A DNA stretch of 31,136 nt. Source: a virus. The stretch spans positions 1-31,136 of IMG/VR virus record IMGVR_UViG_3300034105_001572, one strand, 5' to 3'. The position numbers were made by a program, and so were the translations under genes. The notes beneath the pieces were generated by a model. It was not told the origin of the DNA and searched no databases. It saw only the letters and a program-made list of their open reading frames with translations. Positions 28,507 through 31,136 of this stretch are shown one piece after another (positions within the stretch are counted from its first letter, which is position 1; every line of letters starts with the position of its first letter).

Positions 28507-31136
28507 TTATAAAAAGTAATTGAACGCCAAAGGTATTCCTGTGACTCCACCTCTGAAATCAAAGGTAGCATTCATTTTAATTGCTGATCCAGTGGTAGTA
28601 GTTATAATGTTAGAACTAATAAAAACACTACCTGCTGTAATCGAGTTCACGTTTAAGCTAGCACCACCTCCACCAATTTGACCCGCAATGTAGGCCTTAA
28701 TGGCTCGCTGCGTAGGTACTATGTTGTCAGAGTCTTCTGTAAAGAACGGGTCTGTAGAAAATTCAGTGATTGTCGCTGACCCACCGCCCAATGTCACGTT
28801 GCCCAAATTAAGTTCTTGCAGTCCTGAAATATTAAATGCATCTGCATTCAGTGTAGCAATACCAGTTGACTGCTCAATGGCAAACAGATCTCCCACTCGG
28901 AAGTTACCATCTTGATCAGTTGAGGTAAAGAATACACGACCTCCTCCGTTATCTACTGTTTCGTTGGCAGCAACGGTGGGTTGGGTGCTGAGTCCTGGAT
29001 AATTAGTTTCTGCAAAATTGCCTGTACCTATGTCTAAGAAATCGTGTCCAGTTAATCGTACCTGACTGTATCTAATTCTGGTTTCAACTGTGACTCCATC
29101 TGTTGGTGCTTCTGATATAGTCAACTGTGGACTAATTTGGAAGAATGCTGTGTAAGCGCCATCGTTGGTGCCCAAAAATGTAACCACGTTGACCAATTTG
29201 AAAGTTCTGTCAGGTAAATGACTGAACACCACGTTGGCTCCTGGTACTGGTTGAACACTAATTTTTCTCATGGCCACGAACGAACCTGGCTGGAACAGAT
29301 TAGAATAACCATCACCTATATCTACTTCTCCACTGCCAGTAACGTATCCCGAACCCCTGTTTACAAAACTCGGATTAGCCAACACTCCGCTACCTGTTCT
29401 CACTGTGACAGGAGATTCAAACGTGTTGTTGGGATCAGTAAATGTGATTGTGGGTGCTGAAGCATAACCAGATCCAGGTTCTGTAATATTAACCTGGAAT
29501 AGTTTCTCAGCAGCTACTTTAGCACGACCTCTAGCTGTAGCGCCGGTTCTAATATAAGTAGCTACATCGCCTGTGCCGCCGCCAACTCCCACAAACAAAC
29601 CGTATCTATTTCTGTTACCAAAAGTAATTGCTGAAAAGCCACTGGCCGCTGTAGAAGTAGTTCTAGTTGTCCATGTTACTCCATCTGGTGATGTAGCTGC
29701 TGCTGTAGTTGTACTTACAGCAAGGAATACTCCCTGACCGTAGGTAACAGAGGTCCAAACTGCTGTAGCGGGTAATGTGCTAGCAGTCCAAGTAATACCG
29801 TCCAAACTATATGCGGCTACAGTTCCGCTGGTATTTGAAATAGCAACAAATCTATTGTTACCATAGGCAATACTGTTCCAGTTTGAGCTAGAAGGCAATG
29901 TACCTGCTGTCCAAGTGCCTGTGACTGTAGTCGATGTGGCATAATTAGTCACGTTAGTACCACTCTTGATAGTAACAAATCTGTTTTTGCCGTAGGCGAT
30001 AGCCGTGAATCCAGTTGTGGTCAATGTGCCTGTTTGATCCCAGGTTTCACCGTCATTACTGATTCTCACTGTGGTTACATCACTACTGACTGCCACAAAC
30101 TTTTGCTTGCCAAAAGCTACATCAACCCATGTAGCAGAAGTCTGCATGCTAGTTGCTGACCAAGTGATACCGTCTTCACTGTATGCGCCTGTGGTGTTAG
30201 CACTGGTACCTGCTACTGCTACAAATTTGCTGACCTTGCCTACTGAGGAATTGTCATCAAACAGACCAGCGGCCATTGCTGACCATGCTGCTGCGCTAGG
30301 CATCAAGCTGGCTCTTGTGTCCCAAGCGATTCCGTCCTCGGAGGTTGCGCCTGCTGCGCTACCGCTTCTTAAAGCTACATATCTACCACCAATACCGTAA
30401 CCTGAGTGATCAAAATCTAAGATAGCACCTGTGGTAGAATTCACTGCGGTGATTGTGATCACTAGATCATTGGCAGTTGTGGTGCCGCCTAGGCTGGTGC
30501 CTAGTATGGTTATGGTTTGTAATCTAGCATAACCTGTTCCGGCACCCTGAATAGATGGTATATATTTCCATCCATTGCGTATCACTGTGAACGATGCACC
30601 AACTCCTGTTCCTGCATAGGTGCCTGTTAGTGTGGTATATACAGCAGCAGTTTCACCGTATTTCACAGCTCTCCAATCTCCGCTGGTTGGCAGTGTGGCT
30701 GCTGTGCTGGCATATCCAGGTGCTGTAAATGTTACTCTTGGCTCAATGACATATGTAGTAGAAGCATCTGGTGCTACAATTGCTGTGCCTGCTACTAAAT
30801 GGTCAAATCCTGCTGTGCCGTCTGATTCTTTAACTAGGCCTGCCAACTTTGTACCTGAATTATATGTGGTAATTATACCAAACTGTCCTACACCTGCACC
30901 GCCAGTGAGCACAATCTTCATGCCTATGTATGCAGTGCTGGATTCGCCGTCTGTAGCAGCTATGGTTATACTAGTTGATGTTCCACCTTGTGCGGTGCTA
31001 GCAGCAGTAATATAACCAAATCCTCCAAGATTGCCGTCTGCTTCTGGAGCATTAGTACTATCATCAACTAAGTCCAACATGCGAACTTCGAATACAGCAT
31101 CATCACGGAATTCATCTGCTTCAACTACAGCGCCTG
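28507..31136 (-). CDS. Giant tail fibre protein with Asp-box-like repeats (5' end cut by window edge)
   Basis: The frame is open from 31136 to a stop at 28507, about 875 residues. The first visible Met is at 31080, but the frame continues upstream with no ribosome site there, so the N-terminus is outside the window. About six repeats between 29630 and 30390 read 'Y-S-x-DG-x-TW...W-x-x-[IV]-[AT]-[FY]-G-x-x-x-FVA[VI]S', as in Asp-box/BNR-like beta-propellers. The C-terminal part has DQDGNFRVGDLFAIEQSTG, ATLNADAFNISGL and DSDNIVPTQRAIKAYIAGQI. This is a block very common at the ends of long tail-fibre proteins of T4-like marine phages. A fibre or baseplate adhesin role is likely. The propeller may bind glycans. 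Confidence 0.72.
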   Translation of the reverse strand, partial: GAVVEADEFRDDAVFEVRMLDLVDDSTNAPEADGNLGGFGYITAASTAQGGTSTSITIAATDGESSTAYIGMKIVLTGGAGVGQFGIITTYNSGTKLAGLVKESDGTAGFDHLVAGTAIVAPDASTTYVIEPRVTFTAPGYASTAATLPTSGDWRAVKYGETAAVYTTLTGTYAGTGVGASFTVIRNGWKYIPSIQGAGTGYARLQTITILGTSLGGTTTANDLVITITAVNSTTGAILDFDHSGYGIGGRYVALRSGSAAGATSEDGIAWDTRASLMPSAAAWSAMAAGLFDDNSSVGKVSKFVAVAGTSANTTGAYSEDGITWSATSMQTSATWVDVAFGKQKFVAVSSDVTTVRISNDGETWDQTGTLTTTGFTAIAYGKNRFVTIKSGTNVTNYATSTTVTGTWTAGTLPSSSNWNSIAYGNNRFVAISNTSGTVAAYSLDGITWTASTLPATAVWTSVTYGQGVFLAVSTTTAAATSPDGVTWTTRTTSTAASGFSAITFGNRNRYGLFVGVGGGTGDVATYIRTGATARGRAKVAAEKLFQVNITEPGSGYASAPTITFTDPNNTFESPVTVRTGSGVLANPSFVNRGSGYVTGSGEVDIGDGYSNLFQPGSFVAMRKISVQPVPGANVVFSHLPDRTFKLVNVVTFLGTNDGAYTAFFQISPQLTISEAPTDGVTVETRIRYSQVRLTGHDFLDIGTGNFAETNYPGLSTQPTVAANETVDNGGGRVFFTSTDQDGNFRVGDLFAIEQSTGIATLNADAFNISGLQELNLGNVTLGGGSATITEFSTDPFFTEDSDNIVPTQRAIKAYIAGQIGGGGASLNVNSITAGSVFISSNIITTTTGSAIKMNATFDFRGGVTGIPLAFNYFL

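Noticed and set aside
1-31136. CRISPR arrays, tRNA genes, insertion sequences and prophage attachment sites.
   Set aside because: Looked for by eye on both strands; no regularly spaced repeats, cloverleaf-like sequence, transposase motifs or flanking direct repeats were seen. A tRNA scan would be needed to exclude small RNA genes fully.

Overview
The window looks like part of the genome of a T4-like tailed phage (contractile-tail myovirus). It resembles the marine cyanophage/pelagiphage branch more than coliphage T4. The evidence is a set of head-neck and tail genes (tail sheath, gp13-, gp14- and gp15-like proteins), a T4 gp1-like deoxynucleotide kinase, a long run of tail-fibre/adhesin genes, very tight packing with TAATG/ATGA overlaps, and candidate T4-type late promoters (TAAATA elements). 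The sequence is AT-leaning by eye, except for the glycine-rich adhesin genes. No tRNA, rRNA, CRISPR array, insertion sequence, replication gene or lysis gene was seen. The host cannot be named from this window. The heptose and LPS-type genes suggest a Gram-negative host.

Layout. Positions 1-3473 (minus) hold an unusually long tail sheath gene that runs off the left edge. A small HNH-like gene (3581-3916, plus) and a dNMP kinase gene (3863-4519, minus) sit between the sheath and neck genes. The neck genes are divergent: gp13-like (4565-5323, minus) against gp14-like (5351-6748, plus), gp15-like (6748-8226), a degenerate Nudix-like gene and a small helical protein gene (to 8886). From 8883 to the right edge everything is on the minus strand. 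Read in the direction of transcription (right to left) it comprises: a giant fibre with Asp-box-like repeats (partial, 31136-28507); small virion proteins; a tail-assembly-chaperone-like protein; three tandem glycine/cysteine-rich adhesins (26668-23968); a 14-gene tailoring island (23925-12819); a small fibre protein (12806-11760); a subtilisin-like protease (11756-9729); and a tail protein with a C-terminal cupredoxin-like domain (9704-8883).

The island is the most striking part. It encodes a flavin-halogenase-like protein, a GT9/heptosyltransferase-like protein, a carbamoyltransferase, five 2-oxoglutarate/Fe(II) oxygenase-type domains (one fused to a sulfotransferase), a second sulfotransferase, a cupin, a HAD phosphatase, and the two halves of HldE plus HldD (ADP-heptose synthesis) as separate overlapping genes. 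It lies inside the adhesin block, on the same strand and largely translationally coupled. This suggests one pathway that makes and attaches an ADP-heptose-derived, hydroxylated, sulfated, carbamoylated and possibly halogenated group. Possible targets are the phage's own adhesins, the host envelope glycan, or a small molecule. The enzyme family calls come from sequence motifs. The joint pathway is inference.

There are also regulatory patterns: two large inverted repeats that overlap translation starts, and several genes where a TAAATA element ends about 5 nt before the ATG with no Shine-Dalgarno, which would give leaderless late mRNAs.
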